Source of the DNA: Isoptericola halotolerans
GTDB taxonomy: Bacteria > Actinomycetota > Actinomycetes > Actinomycetales > Cellulomonadaceae
Direction of reading: 5' to 3'
DNA: 64,000 bases
NCBI RefSeq assembly: GCF_013149785.1
Contig: NZ_JABEZU010000003.1
Location: 186,001 to 250,000, forward strand
The translations under genes were made by a program, and so were the position numbers. Shown here one piece after another: positions 46,922 through 55,488 of the stretch (positions are counted from its first letter, which is position 1; each line of letters starts with the position of its first letter). Under the pieces are notes generated by a model that worked only from the letters and a program-made list of their open reading frames with translations, had not been told where the DNA came from and ran no database searches.

Positions 46922-48517
46922 TCAGGCGAACCGTTCGGAGAACGCGTTGCGGAACATCCCTGCCGGGTCGTGCCGACGCTTGACGGAGAAGAACTCGTCG
47001 AGCATCGGGTATGCCTGGGCGACCTGCGCCCGCGTGTAGTGCTGCTGGTACGGCAGGTAGAACGTTCCGGCGTGGTCCAGCGCGAGCTGCACCAGCTGCT
47101 CGGTCAGGTCTGCCATGTCCGCGTTGGCTTCGTCCGACACCTGCTGACTGAGGTAGAGCACGACTGCCAGACGGTCGTCCGGTGCGTACCTCAGCAGCGT
47201 GTCGTCGTCGTGGACGGCCCGCACCGAGGCGCTGAGCAGCTCGGCGTCGTGCTCGCGCAGCACGGGTGCCACCGCTGCGAGGAACTCCTCCAGCCGCTCC
47301 CCCGGCAGGAAGTACTCCTGGAGGATGTCCGTCCTCGACAGCTTGTGGCGGAGGATCCCCAGGTCGTTGTACATCGCCTGCGTCCGCGGCACGAAGCACG
47401 CCTCGGCCTCCCGGAGGGCCTCGTTGCGTGACGTGGCGCACGGCCGGTGACGGGGAAGCACGTCCTTCTGCACCTTCCAGCGCACCTCCTGAAGGGGTCC
47501 GCCGTGCCGTGCCAGGTTGAGGACGAACCGCCCGGGGCGGGAGTCCTGGACCTCGACCAGCGGTGGGATCGGTTCGGCCCACTCCCCGTGCTCCGTGTAG
47601 GTGTACAGGATCGCCTCGCCGAGGTACGACGACGGCGCCGTCGACAGGTGTGCGTACATCATCCGCACCGAGTCGTCCGGGACGATCTCGGCGGAGTAGA
47701 TGTCTGCGAGGTCGGCGGCGGGCACGACCCTCTGGTCCAGCCGGTACACCGTGTTCGGCACCGTCTCCAGCTCGATCTCGGTGATCACGCCGAGCAGGCC
47801 GTACCCCCCGATCACCGCACCGAACAGCTCGGGGTCGCTCTCGCGGTCGATGGCACGTACCTGGCCGTCGGCGGTGACGAGCCGCAGCGATCGCACGGTC
47901 CCTGCCAGAGAACCTCGGCGGAAGTCGACGCCGTGCGCGTTGGCGGAGACGGTACCGCCGACGCTGAGGATGTCGATGCTCGGCATGGCCGCCACCGCTC
48001 GCCCGTGCGGGTGCAGGGCCTCGAGCACGCTTCGCCACGTCGCCCCGGCTCCGACCCGGACGGTGCCGGCCGCGGTGTCCAGGTGCACGTGGTCCAGCCG
48101 GCGCATGTCGAGGACGAGACCGCCGGGGAACGACGCCTGCCCACCCATCGCGTGCCGGGTCCCGCTGGGGCTGACGACGAGCTCCCGCTCACGGGCGTAC
48201 GCGAGCGCCGTGACGACGTCGGCCTCGGAGCGGGGACCGGCGACGCCGTGGACCGCGACCTCGTTGAGGCAGCTCGCGTCGTTGACCACGCCGCCGACCT
48301 GCGTCAGGAATCCGGGGGCCTCGGGCGGCGCATGGTCCGTGGGGCGCAGCCCGTGCGTGGCGTCGAAGGCGATGGTGCGGGTCTCGGCCGTGCACTCGCG
48401 TGCTGTCGTGGGCGCTCCGGAGTACCGGTCCCACGTGACGAGGGACAGGAGGAGCGTGCCCGTGAGCGCGCCGGCGACCACCCATCGGCGCACCGTGTGC
48501 CTGCGACGTCGTGCCAC
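46922..48517 (-). CDS. FAD-linked sugar-lactone oxidase-like protein, membrane anchored or exported
   Basis: 531 residues. A basic N-terminus and a hydrophobic helix (about 12-28) suggest export or anchoring. The PCMH FAD domain (about 85-260) contains SPSGTRHAMGGQ, SIDILSVGGTVSANAHG and GGYGLLGVITEIELE; the C-terminal ALO domain (about 280-525) ends with KRRHDPAGMFRN. Relatives oxidise L-gulono- or D-arabinono-lactone. GTG 48517 is supported by a -10 box (AACCTA on the plus strand, 48524-48529) 6 nt away. Confidence 0.85.
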   Translation of the reverse strand: MARRRRHTVRRWVVAGALTGTLLLSLVTWDRYSGAPTTARECTAETRTIAFDATHGLRPTDHAPPEAPGFLTQVGGVVNDASCLNEVAVHGVAGPRSEADVVTALAYARERELVVSPSGTRHAMGGQASFPGGLVLDMRRLDHVHLDTAAGTVRVGAGATWRSVLEALHPHGRAVAAMPSIDILSVGGTVSANAHGVDFRRGSLAGTVRSLRLVTADGQVRAIDRESDPELFGAVIGGYGLLGVITEIELETVPNTVYRLDQRVVPAADLADIYSAEIVPDDSVRMMYAHLSTAPSSYLGEAILYTYTEHGEWAEPIPPLVEVQDSRPGRFVLNLARHGGPLQEVRWKVQKDVLPRHRPCATSRNEALREAEACFVPRTQAMYNDLGILRHKLSRTDILQEYFLPGERLEEFLAAVAPVLREHDAELLSASVRAVHDDDTLLRYAPDDRLAVVLYLSQQVSDEANADMADLTEQLVQLALDHAGTFYLPYQQHYTRAQVAQAYPMLDEFFSVKRRHDPAGMFRNAFSERFA

Positions 48518-48581
48518 ATGCTGAACCTATGCCGGGCCGGGCTCTCCCGCGGGACGAGCCCTCGCCGTGGCGGCGCGTCGG

Positions 48582-50966
48582 TCAGGCGCCGACGTAGTCC
48601 GCCAGGTGCTGGCCTGTCAGTGTCGACCGGTCTGCCACGAGTCGGGCCGGTGTGCCCTGGAAGACGATGGTGCCGCCGTCGTGCCCGGCGCCGGGGCCGA
48701 CGTCGATGATGTGGTCGGCATGCGCCATGACGGCCTGGTGGTGCTCGATGACGACGACGGTCCTGCCGGCGTCCACGAGTCGGTCGAGCAGCGCGAGCAG
48801 GTTCTCGACGTCGGCCAGGTGCAGGCCGGTGGTGGGTTCGTCGAGGAGGTACACCCCACCCTGCTCCCCCATGTGCATGGCCAGCTTGAGGCGCTGTCGC
48901 TCTCCGCCGGACAGTGTGTTCAGCGGCTGGCCGAGGTGCAGGTACCCGAGGCCGACGTCGCGCAGGTGTCCCAGGATCTTGTGCACGGCGGGGATCCTCG
49001 CCTCGCCGTCGGAGAAGAAGTCGTGGGCCTGGGAGATGGACAGGTCGAGCACCTCGGCGATGTTCTTGCCGGCGAGGGTGTAGTCGAGCACCTCGGCCAT
49101 GAACCGCTTGCCGCCGCAGTCCTCGCAGGGGCTCTCGACGGTCTCCATGAACCCGAGCTCGGTGTAGATGCGTCCGTTGCCCTTGCAGGTGGGGCACGCG
49201 CCTTCGGAGTTGGCGCTGAACAGGGCCGGCTTGACGCCGTTGGCCTTGGCGAAGGCCTTGCGCACGGGTTCGAGGAGCCCGGTGTAGGTGGCGGGGTTGG
49301 ATCGGCGCGAGCCCTTGATGGCCCCCTGGTCGACCACGACGACGCCTTCCCGGCCGGCAAGGTTGCCGTGGACGAGCGAGCTCTTGCCGGAGCCGGCCAC
49401 GCCGGTGACGACGGTCAGCACGCCGGTGGGGACGTCGACGTCGACGTCGCGCAGGTTGTTCTGCGACGCGCCGCGGATCTCGAGCGTGCCGGTGGCCGGT
49501 CGCACGGCGTCCTTGACTCCCACGCGCAGGTCCAGGTGCTTGCCGGTGAGGGTGTCGCTGTCCCGGAGGCCGTCGACGCTGCCCTCGTAGCAGATGGTGC
49601 CGCCGTCGGAGCCTGCGCCCGGGCCGAGGTCGACGACGTGGTCGGCGATCGCGATCGCCTCGGGCTTGTGCTCGACGACGAGCACGGTGTTGCCCTTGTC
49701 GCGCAGGTCGACCAGGAGCTCGTTCATGCGGGCGATGTCGTGCGGGTGCAGGCCGATGGTGGGTTCGTCGAACACGTAGGTGACGTCGGTCAGCGCGGAG
49801 CCGAGGTGTCGGATCATCTTGACCCGCTGGGCCTCTCCCCCGGACAGGGTGCCGGCGGGGCGTTCCAGCGAGAGGTATCCCAGACCGATGGCGACGAACG
49901 AGTCGAACAGGTGCAGCAGCGCCTTGACCAGGGGTGCCACTCCGGGCTGGTCGATGCCGCGTGCCCAGGTCGCGGCGTCGGTGATCTGCATGGAGCAGAC
50001 CTCGGCGATGGTGCGGCCCGCGACCTTCGCGGATCGCGCGGACGCGTTGAGACGGGTCCCCTCGCACGCCGGGCACGGGCCGAACACCGCGGCGCGCTCG
50101 ACGAACCTGCGCACGTGCGGCTGCAGCTGTTCGGGATCCTTGGAGAACATCGACTCGCGCAGCTTCGGGATGAGGCCTTGATAGGTCATGTTCATGCCGA
50201 GGGCCTTGATCTTGGTCTTGTCCCGGTGGAGCAGGTCGTGACGCTCGGTGTCCGTGTAGTCGCGGATCGGCTTGTCGCCGTCGACGAACCCGGACTCGGC
50301 GAACCCCTTGACCATCCACCCGTCGGCCTTGTAGCCGGGCACGAGGATGGCTCCCGCGTTGAGGGACAGGGACTCGTCGACGATGACGGACAGGTCGAGG
50401 TCGGAGACGGTGCCCCGGCCCTCGCACTCCGGGCACATGCCGCCGAGGTAGACCTGGTCGCGCACGATCTTCTTCTCGGTCTCGCCGCCCGCCTTGTCGG
50501 TGGCGAAGACGCCGCTCGCCTTGGAGGTGGGCACGTTGAAGGAGAACGCTGTCGGCGGTCCGACGTACGGGTCGCCGACGCGGCTGAACAGGTTGCGCAG
50601 CATGGCATGGGCGTCGGTGACGGTCCCGACGGTGGAGCGCACGTTGGCGCCCATGCGCTCCTGGTCGACGAGGATCGCGGTGGTGATGCCGTCGAGGTGG
50701 TCGACGTCGGGGCGAGGCAGCGACGGCATGAACCCTTGGATGAAGGTCGAGTACGTCTCGTCCAGCAGCCGGCGTGACTCGGCGGCGATCGTGGCGAACA
50801 CCAGTGAGCTCTTGCCCGAGCCGGACACTCCCGTGAACACGGTCAGGCGACGCTTGGGCAGCTCGACGGAGACGTTGCGCAGGTTGTTCTCGCGGGCACC
50901 TTCGACACGGATGACGCCGTGGGTGTCGGCGGGGTGCGGGGCGTTCTGGGGGGTTCGGGGGGCCAT
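48582..50966 (-). CDS. UvrA-like ABC ATPase (excinuclease paralogue, UvrA2/drug-resistance type)
   Basis: 794 residues, about 150 shorter than UvrA. Two ABC halves: Walker A GVSGSGKSS and GVAGSGKSS, signatures LSGGEAQRVKM and LSGGERQRLKL, Walker B VFDEPTIGLHP and LLDEPTTGLHL. Zinc-type pairs CPECEGRG, CPACEGTR, CPTCKGNG and CEDCGGKR remain. The shortening fits loss of the UvrB-binding and insertion regions seen in class II UvrA (UvrA2, DrrC), which protect against DNA-binding drugs. Preceded by paired operator-like repeats. Confidence 0.9.
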   Translation of the reverse strand: MAPRTPQNAPHPADTHGVIRVEGARENNLRNVSVELPKRRLTVFTGVSGSGKSSLVFATIAAESRRLLDETYSTFIQGFMPSLPRPDVDHLDGITTAILVDQERMGANVRSTVGTVTDAHAMLRNLFSRVGDPYVGPPTAFSFNVPTSKASGVFATDKAGGETEKKIVRDQVYLGGMCPECEGRGTVSDLDLSVIVDESLSLNAGAILVPGYKADGWMVKGFAESGFVDGDKPIRDYTDTERHDLLHRDKTKIKALGMNMTYQGLIPKLRESMFSKDPEQLQPHVRRFVERAAVFGPCPACEGTRLNASARSAKVAGRTIAEVCSMQITDAATWARGIDQPGVAPLVKALLHLFDSFVAIGLGYLSLERPAGTLSGGEAQRVKMIRHLGSALTDVTYVFDEPTIGLHPHDIARMNELLVDLRDKGNTVLVVEHKPEAIAIADHVVDLGPGAGSDGGTICYEGSVDGLRDSDTLTGKHLDLRVGVKDAVRPATGTLEIRGASQNNLRDVDVDVPTGVLTVVTGVAGSGKSSLVHGNLAGREGVVVVDQGAIKGSRRSNPATYTGLLEPVRKAFAKANGVKPALFSANSEGACPTCKGNGRIYTELGFMETVESPCEDCGGKRFMAEVLDYTLAGKNIAEVLDLSISQAHDFFSDGEARIPAVHKILGHLRDVGLGYLHLGQPLNTLSGGERQRLKLAMHMGEQGGVYLLDEPTTGLHLADVENLLALLDRLVDAGRTVVVIEHHQAVMAHADHIIDVGPGAGHDGGTIVFQGTPARLVADRSTLTGQHLADYVGA

Positions 50967-50997
50967 GAGCCGGGGTTCTCCTTCGTCGAAGCCAGTT

Positions 50998-51048
50998 TCG
51001 TACGGCGTACTGAAACGAGCGCGGCACAGATTAGCATACGCCGTACGA
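50998..51048 (-). promoter_or_regulatory. Promoter of the UvrA-like gene with two inverted operator sites
   Basis: TCGTACGGCGTA (50998-51009) and its exact complement TACGCCGTACGA (51037-51048) face each other with centres 39 bp apart. On the minus strand an extended -10 TGCTAATCT lies at 51028-51036 between them, so one site overlaps the -35 region and the other lies about 15-25 nt after the start point. A repressor, probably TetR- or PadR-like and encoded elsewhere, is expected. Confidence 0.7.
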
Positions 51049-51068
51049 GATCGGTGGCGCAGGGGTCG

Positions 51069-51539
51069 TCACCGCTGCGCGATCGACCGCCGGGGGGTGA
51101 GACGGACGACCGGGTAGACCCTGGTGCTCTTGGCCTGGTACTTCGCCAGGCTCCGGATCGCCTCCGACAGATGCTGCCAAGCAGCCTGCCTCTCGTCTCC
51201 CTCCAGGACGTGGGCCGTGACCGGCACCGGCTCGCTGCCGTGGACCTCGACGGCGCACCGGTCCGTGTCCGCCATCAGGTTGTCGAACCAGTCCGGATGG
51301 CGCTCGCCGCCGCCGGAGGCCACGACGATCCAGCCGGGGTGGCCGTCGTCGACGAACGCCAGCGGGTTCTGCCGGGGCGCGCCGCTGCGCCGACCCACGG
51401 TGTGCAGCACCAGCAGGTCCATGCCCATCTGCCGGCCACCGCGGCGGCGGAGCCTGGCGACGGTGCGGGCGTTGGCCGTGTGCTGCAGCCATCGGGAGAA
51501 GCGGCCCGGGCGCCGCGGCGCGGTGGAGGTGGTCGTCAT
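51069..51539 (-). CDS. Deazaflavin (F420)-dependent nitroreductase-family protein
   Basis: 156 residues. LLVLHTVGRRSGAPRQNPLAFVDDG and WIVVASGGGERHPDWFDNL are the FDOR-A/Ddn signatures for F420H2 binding. Reduces unknown substrates, often toxic nitro or unsaturated compounds. Coupled to the glyoxalase gene by a 4-nt overlap; probably cotranscribed with the AraC gene. Confidence 0.88.
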   Translation of the reverse strand: MTTTSTAPRRPGRFSRWLQHTANARTVARLRRRGGRQMGMDLLVLHTVGRRSGAPRQNPLAFVDDGHPGWIVVASGGGERHPDWFDNLMADTDRCAVEVHGSEPVPVTAHVLEGDERQAAWQHLSEAIRSLAKYQAKSTRVYPVVRLTPRRSIAQR

Positions 51540-51952
51540 GATCGGCCGACCTCGTCGATGCGCACCATGTTGCCCGCCGGGTCGCGGAAGGCGCAGTCGC
51601 GCACGCCCCACGGCTGCTCGGTCGGTTCGGAGACGACCTCGGCGTCGGCGGCCTGCAGCCGGTCGAAGACGCCTTCGAGGTCGTGGGTGCCCAGGATGAT
51701 GGACTGGTAGCTGCCCTTGGCCATCAGCTCGGCGATGGTCCGGCGTTCGTCCTCGGTGACGCCGGGGTCGGCCGCGGGCGGGGTCAGGACCAGGCGCACG
51801 TCGCGCTGGGCCGGAGAGACGAGCGTGAGCCAACGCATGGTGCCCTGGCCGACGTCCTGGGTCAGCTCGAAACCGAGCAGGTCCCGGTAGAACGCCAGCG
51901 AGGCATCGGGGTCGGTGTGCGGCAGGAAGGTGGTGTGGATGACGATGTCCAT
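51536..51952 (-). CDS. VOC-family (glyoxalase-like) protein
   Basis: 138 residues of paired beta-alpha-beta-beta-beta units. IHTTFLPHTDPDASLAFYRDLLGF opens the first, RDCAFRDPAGNMVRI closes the second; metal ligands may be His and Glu but are not obvious. Sequence resembles the extradiol/bleomycin-resistance group. ATG 51952 chosen 10 nt after the araC stop. Confidence 0.85.
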   Translation of the reverse strand: MDIVIHTTFLPHTDPDASLAFYRDLLGFELTQDVGQGTMRWLTLVSPAQRDVRLVLTPPAADPGVTEDERRTIAELMAKGSYQSIILGTHDLEGVFDRLQAADAEVVSEPTEQPWGVRDCAFRDPAGNMVRIDEVGRS

Positions 51953-51962
51953 GCCCGCCACG

Positions 51963-52418
51963 CTAGACACGTGGCGAGGGCGGCGCTTCTCGATTCCTGA
52001 TCGGTCGGGCGACCTGCTTGGTCACGCAGGAGGGCAGCTCGGCCGCCGGCGTCTCGCAGGCCCGACGGCGGTACTCGCTCGGGGGCATGCCCACCAGCTC
52101 GGTGAACCGGGTGGAGAACGTGCCCAGCGAGGAGAAGCCCACCTCGAAGCACGCATCGGTCACGCTGCGGTCGCCGCGCCGCAGCAGTGCCATCGCACGC
52201 TCGATCCGACGGGTCATGAGATAGCTGTACGGCGACTCCCCGAAGGCCGCCTTGAACTGTCGGCTCAGATGGCCCCCGGACACGTGCACGCCCCGCGCCA
52301 GGGCCTCGACGTCGAGCGGCTGGGCGAACTCACGGTCGATCCGGTCACGCACGCGTCGTAGCAGCGCCAGGTCGCGGAGCCGCCGGGAGTCGCTCGAAAA
52401 GCTGGTCACGACCGCCAT
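51963..52418 (-). CDS. AraC-family regulator, short form
   Basis: 151 residues, made only of the double HTH: LDVEALARGVHVSGGHLSRQFKAAFGESP and SVTDACFEVGFSSLGTFSTRFTELVGMPP, followed by SEYRR. No ligand-binding domain. First gene of an apparent operon with the glyoxalase and F420 protein. Start at ATG 52418; the longer frame upstream is Arg-rich and unlikely. Confidence 0.88.
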   Translation of the reverse strand: MAVVTSFSSDSRRLRDLALLRRVRDRIDREFAQPLDVEALARGVHVSGGHLSRQFKAAFGESPYSYLMTRRIERAMALLRRGDRSVTDACFEVGFSSLGTFSTRFTELVGMPPSEYRRRACETPAAELPSCVTKQVARPIRNREAPPSPRV

Positions 52419-52544
52419 TCTGCGACGTCGTGGCCCTGGCCGCCGCCGGACGCGGCGGTGGTCGGGGGCGTGGGGGCACATGTGGCGCACGCCACGGTCG
52501 AAACGATTCGAGTTCGCCGCGGTACCGCCCTACGCTTCTGCTCG

Positions 52545-54167
52545 ATGACCAAGAACCTCACGAGCGGGCCCCCCACCCGGCTGATCGTGCTCTTCGCGCT
52601 CCCGCTGCTGGTGGGGAACATCTTCCAGCAGCTCTACCAGTTCACCGACGCAGTCGTCGTCGGGCGCCTGATCAGTGTGGACGCCCTGGCGTCCGTGGGG
52701 GCCACCGGCGCAGTGATCTTCCTGCTCATCGGATTGTCGTGGGGGTCCTCCACCGGTCTGGCCATCCCGGTCGCGCGGGCCTACGGGGCCGGCGACCGTC
52801 AGGCCCTGGGCCGCACGGTCGCCGCCGGCACCGCGATCTCCGCCGGGCTGGCGGTCTTCATCACCGTCGTCGGCGTCGTGACCGCACGCCCGCTGCTGGA
52901 GCTGCTGGAGACCCCGCCCGAGCTCGTCGACGACGCCGTGGCCTACCTCGAGGTGACCTTCTGGGGCGCCTCGGCGATGGTGGCGTTCAACTACCTGTCG
53001 GCGATCATCCGCGCCCTCGGCGACAGCCGCACGCCGCTGGTGTTCCTGGTGCTCTCGTGCCTGATCAACGCGGTGCTCGTGGTGGCCCTCGTCGGCGGTC
53101 TCGGGATGGGCGTGGCCGGAGCAGCGCTGGCCACGGTCGTCGCGCAGGTGCTGTCGGTGGCCGCGTGCCTCGAGCTCGTCCGGCGGCGGATGCCCGAGCT
53201 CGCCCCCCGGGGCGAGGACTGGCGGCTGCGCTGGTCGGACCTCGACGAACCGGTGCGGGTCGGGCTGTCCATGGGGCTGCAGATGTCCGTCATCGCGGTC
53301 GGTGCGGTGGTGCTGCAGTACGCGGTCAACTCCCTCGGAGCCTCTGCCGTGGCCGCCTTCACCGCGGCGGCTCGCGTCGACATGCTCGCCGTCACGCCGC
53401 TCAACTCGCTGGGTCTGGCCCTGGCGACCTACGTGGCGCAGAACCGCGGCGCGGGCAGCTGGCGGCGCGTGCGGGCGGGCGTGCTGCGCACCACCTGGCT
53501 GGCGCTCGGTTGCGCCGTCGCGCTCGGCGGCGTCGTGATCACCGCCGGTGTCCCGCTCGTACGGCTGTTCGTCGGCGACGACGACGCCGTGGTCGCCATG
53601 GCGCGTCAGTACCTCGTCGTCAGCGGCGTGCTGTACGGGTTCCTCGCCCTGCTGTTCGTCTACCGCAACGCCGTGCAAGGCCTGGGACGTGCGGGGTCAC
53701 CGACCGTCTCGGGGTTCGCCGAGCTCGTGCTGCGGGCGGTGGCCGGGATCGTCCTGGTGCGCGAGCTCGGGTTCCTCGGGGTGTGCCTGGCCGCGCCCCT
53801 GGCATGGGTCGGCGGACTGGTGCCGGTCGCCGTGGCCTGGTTCCGAGAGCGCGCCCGGATGGCCGGCCCCGTCGCGCCCGTCGCGCGTGCTGTGCCGGTG
53901 GGGGTCCAGGTCGACGACGCGGCCGAGACGCCCCTGCCGCCGGTGCGTCGCCGTCGGACCTCCCGGGCCGGTCGGACCTCGCGACCGGCCAAGACGCCAC
54001 GGGGTCACGTCCGGCCGGGTCGGTCGCCCGTCAGGGACGGCCTGCACGGCGGTGCGGTCCCGGTCCGACGGGGGACGGCCCCCGCCCCAGCAGGTCACCG
54101 AGTCGCGCGGCCAGGCGCACCGAGGCGTCGATCTCTGCGCGTCGGATCGAGACGGACTCGACGTTGA
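52545..54167 (+). CDS. MATE-family multidrug exporter
   Basis: 540 residues, 12 membrane helices up to about residue 450. IVLFALPLLVGNIFQQLYQFTDAVVVGR is the typical first helix region; ALGDSRTPLVF and ALGRAGSPTVSG-like LGRAGSPTVSGF mark the two symmetric halves. Exports cationic drugs with Na+ or H+. TACGCT (52531-52536) stands 8 nt before the ATG. An unusual Arg/Pro-rich tail of about 85 residues extends 137 bp into the opposite metF-like gene. Confidence 0.9.
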   Translation: MTKNLTSGPPTRLIVLFALPLLVGNIFQQLYQFTDAVVVGRLISVDALASVGATGAVIFLLIGLSWGSSTGLAIPVARAYGAGDRQALGRTVAAGTAISAGLAVFITVVGVVTARPLLELLETPPELVDDAVAYLEVTFWGASAMVAFNYLSAIIRALGDSRTPLVFLVLSCLINAVLVVALVGGLGMGVAGAALATVVAQVLSVAACLELVRRRMPELAPRGEDWRLRWSDLDEPVRVGLSMGLQMSVIAVGAVVLQYAVNSLGASAVAAFTAAARVDMLAVTPLNSLGLALATYVAQNRGAGSWRRVRAGVLRTTWLALGCAVALGGVVITAGVPLVRLFVGDDDAVVAMARQYLVVSGVLYGFLALLFVYRNAVQGLGRAGSPTVSGFAELVLRAVAGIVLVRELGFLGVCLAAPLAWVGGLVPVAVAWFRERARMAGPVAPVARAVPVGVQVDDAAETPLPPVRRRRTSRAGRTSRPAKTPRGHVRPGRSPVRDGLHGGAVPVRRGTAPAPAGHRVARPGAPRRRSLRVGSRRTRR

Positions 54168-55002
54168 AGCCGAAGGGGATGTCGTGCCGGGTGCAGAACT
54201 GCGCCAGGTCCTCGGCGATCGACACGCACTGGTCGAAGGAGGTCGCGAGCGGGTCCGGTGCATGGCGCAGGTCGTTGCGCATCCAGCGCGGCACGTGCAC
54301 GCCGAGCCACTCGAGGAACTCGAGGGTCTTGCGCGACCCGCACACCGACAGCGTGAAGACCACCGGTGCGGGATCGCGCCCCTGCGCGGCGCAGTCGTAG
54401 CGGTAGTCGGAGACCATCGACTTCGCGGCACCGACGTCGTAGACGACCTGGGTGACGAAGAAGCCCACGCCGGCCGCCTGCTTGCGCCGCATCCGCTCGT
54501 GCTCGTCCCCGCGTGCCTCGTGCCGCTCGGGGATCGCCACTCCCCCGAGCTCGAGCTCCGGCGCGTGCCGGCGGCGCAGGTCCTGCGCCTCGCTCAGCGT
54601 GGTACGCACGGCGCTGCCGCTGGACGACGCGCCCACCAGCACCGTGCTCACCTGCTGCGGGTCCTGGGCGCCGAACCACCCTGCCAGCTCCCCGGTGGTG
54701 TACTTCCCGGTGCTGCGGTAGACGACCACGGGGCCGTCCCAGCCGGTGAGATGACGCGTGCGGAACTCCCCCGGGTCGAGCGTCGGCAGGTAGGGGAACG
54801 GCCGCTCGTCCGGGTTGCGGTCCGTCTCGTCGTCGATGTCGTACAGCACCAGGGCGTCCAGGTCGAGGTCGCGCAGGCGCTCGCAGGTGCGGTCCGCGAT
54901 GCGCTGGGCGTCCTCTGCCGTGGTCGTGCGTCGTGGCGGGGTGACGGCGAAGAGCAGCAGCGGACGCTGCGGGTCGGCGGTGCTCCAGGGGCCGAGGGCC
55001 AT
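54031..55002 (-). CDS. Methylenetetrahydrofolate reductase-like protein
   Basis: 323 residues. TIM-barrel pattern of the MTHFR family is recognisable (LLLFAVTPPR opening in place of the usual E-x-TPPR, GVGFFVTQVVYDV, PVVFTLSVCGS, and a C-terminal DIPFGFNVESVSIRR). It resembles the group annotated as mycobacterial-type or partial MTHFR, which supplies methyl-THF for methionine synthesis. The last 45 codons overlap the MATE gene tail. Confidence 0.75.
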   Translation of the reverse strand: MALGPWSTADPQRPLLLFAVTPPRRTTTAEDAQRIADRTCERLRDLDLDALVLYDIDDETDRNPDERPFPYLPTLDPGEFRTRHLTGWDGPVVVYRSTGKYTTGELAGWFGAQDPQQVSTVLVGASSSGSAVRTTLSEAQDLRRRHAPELELGGVAIPERHEARGDEHERMRRKQAAGVGFFVTQVVYDVGAAKSMVSDYRYDCAAQGRDPAPVVFTLSVCGSRKTLEFLEWLGVHVPRWMRNDLRHAPDPLATSFDQCVSIAEDLAQFCTRHDIPFGFNVESVSIRRAEIDASVRLAARLGDLLGRGPSPVGPGPHRRAGRP

Positions 55003-55029
55003 CGGGACTCCGTCTCGGGGGCGTGGCGG

Positions 55030-55449
55030 TCAGTCGTGCTCGACGAGCACGACGGTCACATCCTGCCCGGTGAGCCTGAGGTTGTCCCCGTCGAACGCAA
55101 GGGCCGGGCCGGATGCGACGAGGTCGCTGAACCACTGGTCCTGGGCCATGAGCTCGTCGCTGCACGCCATCATCGTCGACCGCATCTCGCCGGTCAGCCG
55201 CAGCGTGCCGTCCTCCCAGGTGGCCGGTGCGGACATGCTGTTGCAGCCAGGCTGCAGCCCGACCGAGTCCTCGGTGAACGCCACCACGACCTGCGAGCCG
55301 GCGGCGAGCTCGTGCCCGGTCACCTCGACCGCGACGAAGGTTCGCCCGGCCACGTCCTGGGCGCCGGTGGTCCCGCAGGCCGCGAGCGCCGTCGCCACCA
55401 CGGCGGCGGCCAGGGCGACGGGAGGCCAGGTCAGGTGTGTGCTCCTCAC
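55030..55449 (-). CDS. META-domain lipoprotein (HslJ-like)
   Basis: 139 residues. Signal peptide with lipobox ALAACG; then a META domain with GCNSMSAP, EMRSTMMACSDELMAQDQWF, the two cysteines being typical. Envelope protein of unknown role. GTG 55449 is preferred over GTG 55455 because a -10 box (AGGCTA on the plus strand, 55456-55461) ends 6 nt before it. Confidence 0.82.
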   Translation of the reverse strand: MRSTHLTWPPVALAAAVVATALAACGTTGAQDVAGRTFVAVEVTGHELAAGSQVVVAFTEDSVGLQPGCNSMSAPATWEDGTLRLTGEMRSTMMACSDELMAQDQWFSDLVASGPALAFDGDNLRLTGQDVTVVLVEHD

Positions 55450-55488
55450 CCGCACAGGCTAGTGCCCCGTGATGGCCGGCGAGTGGTC

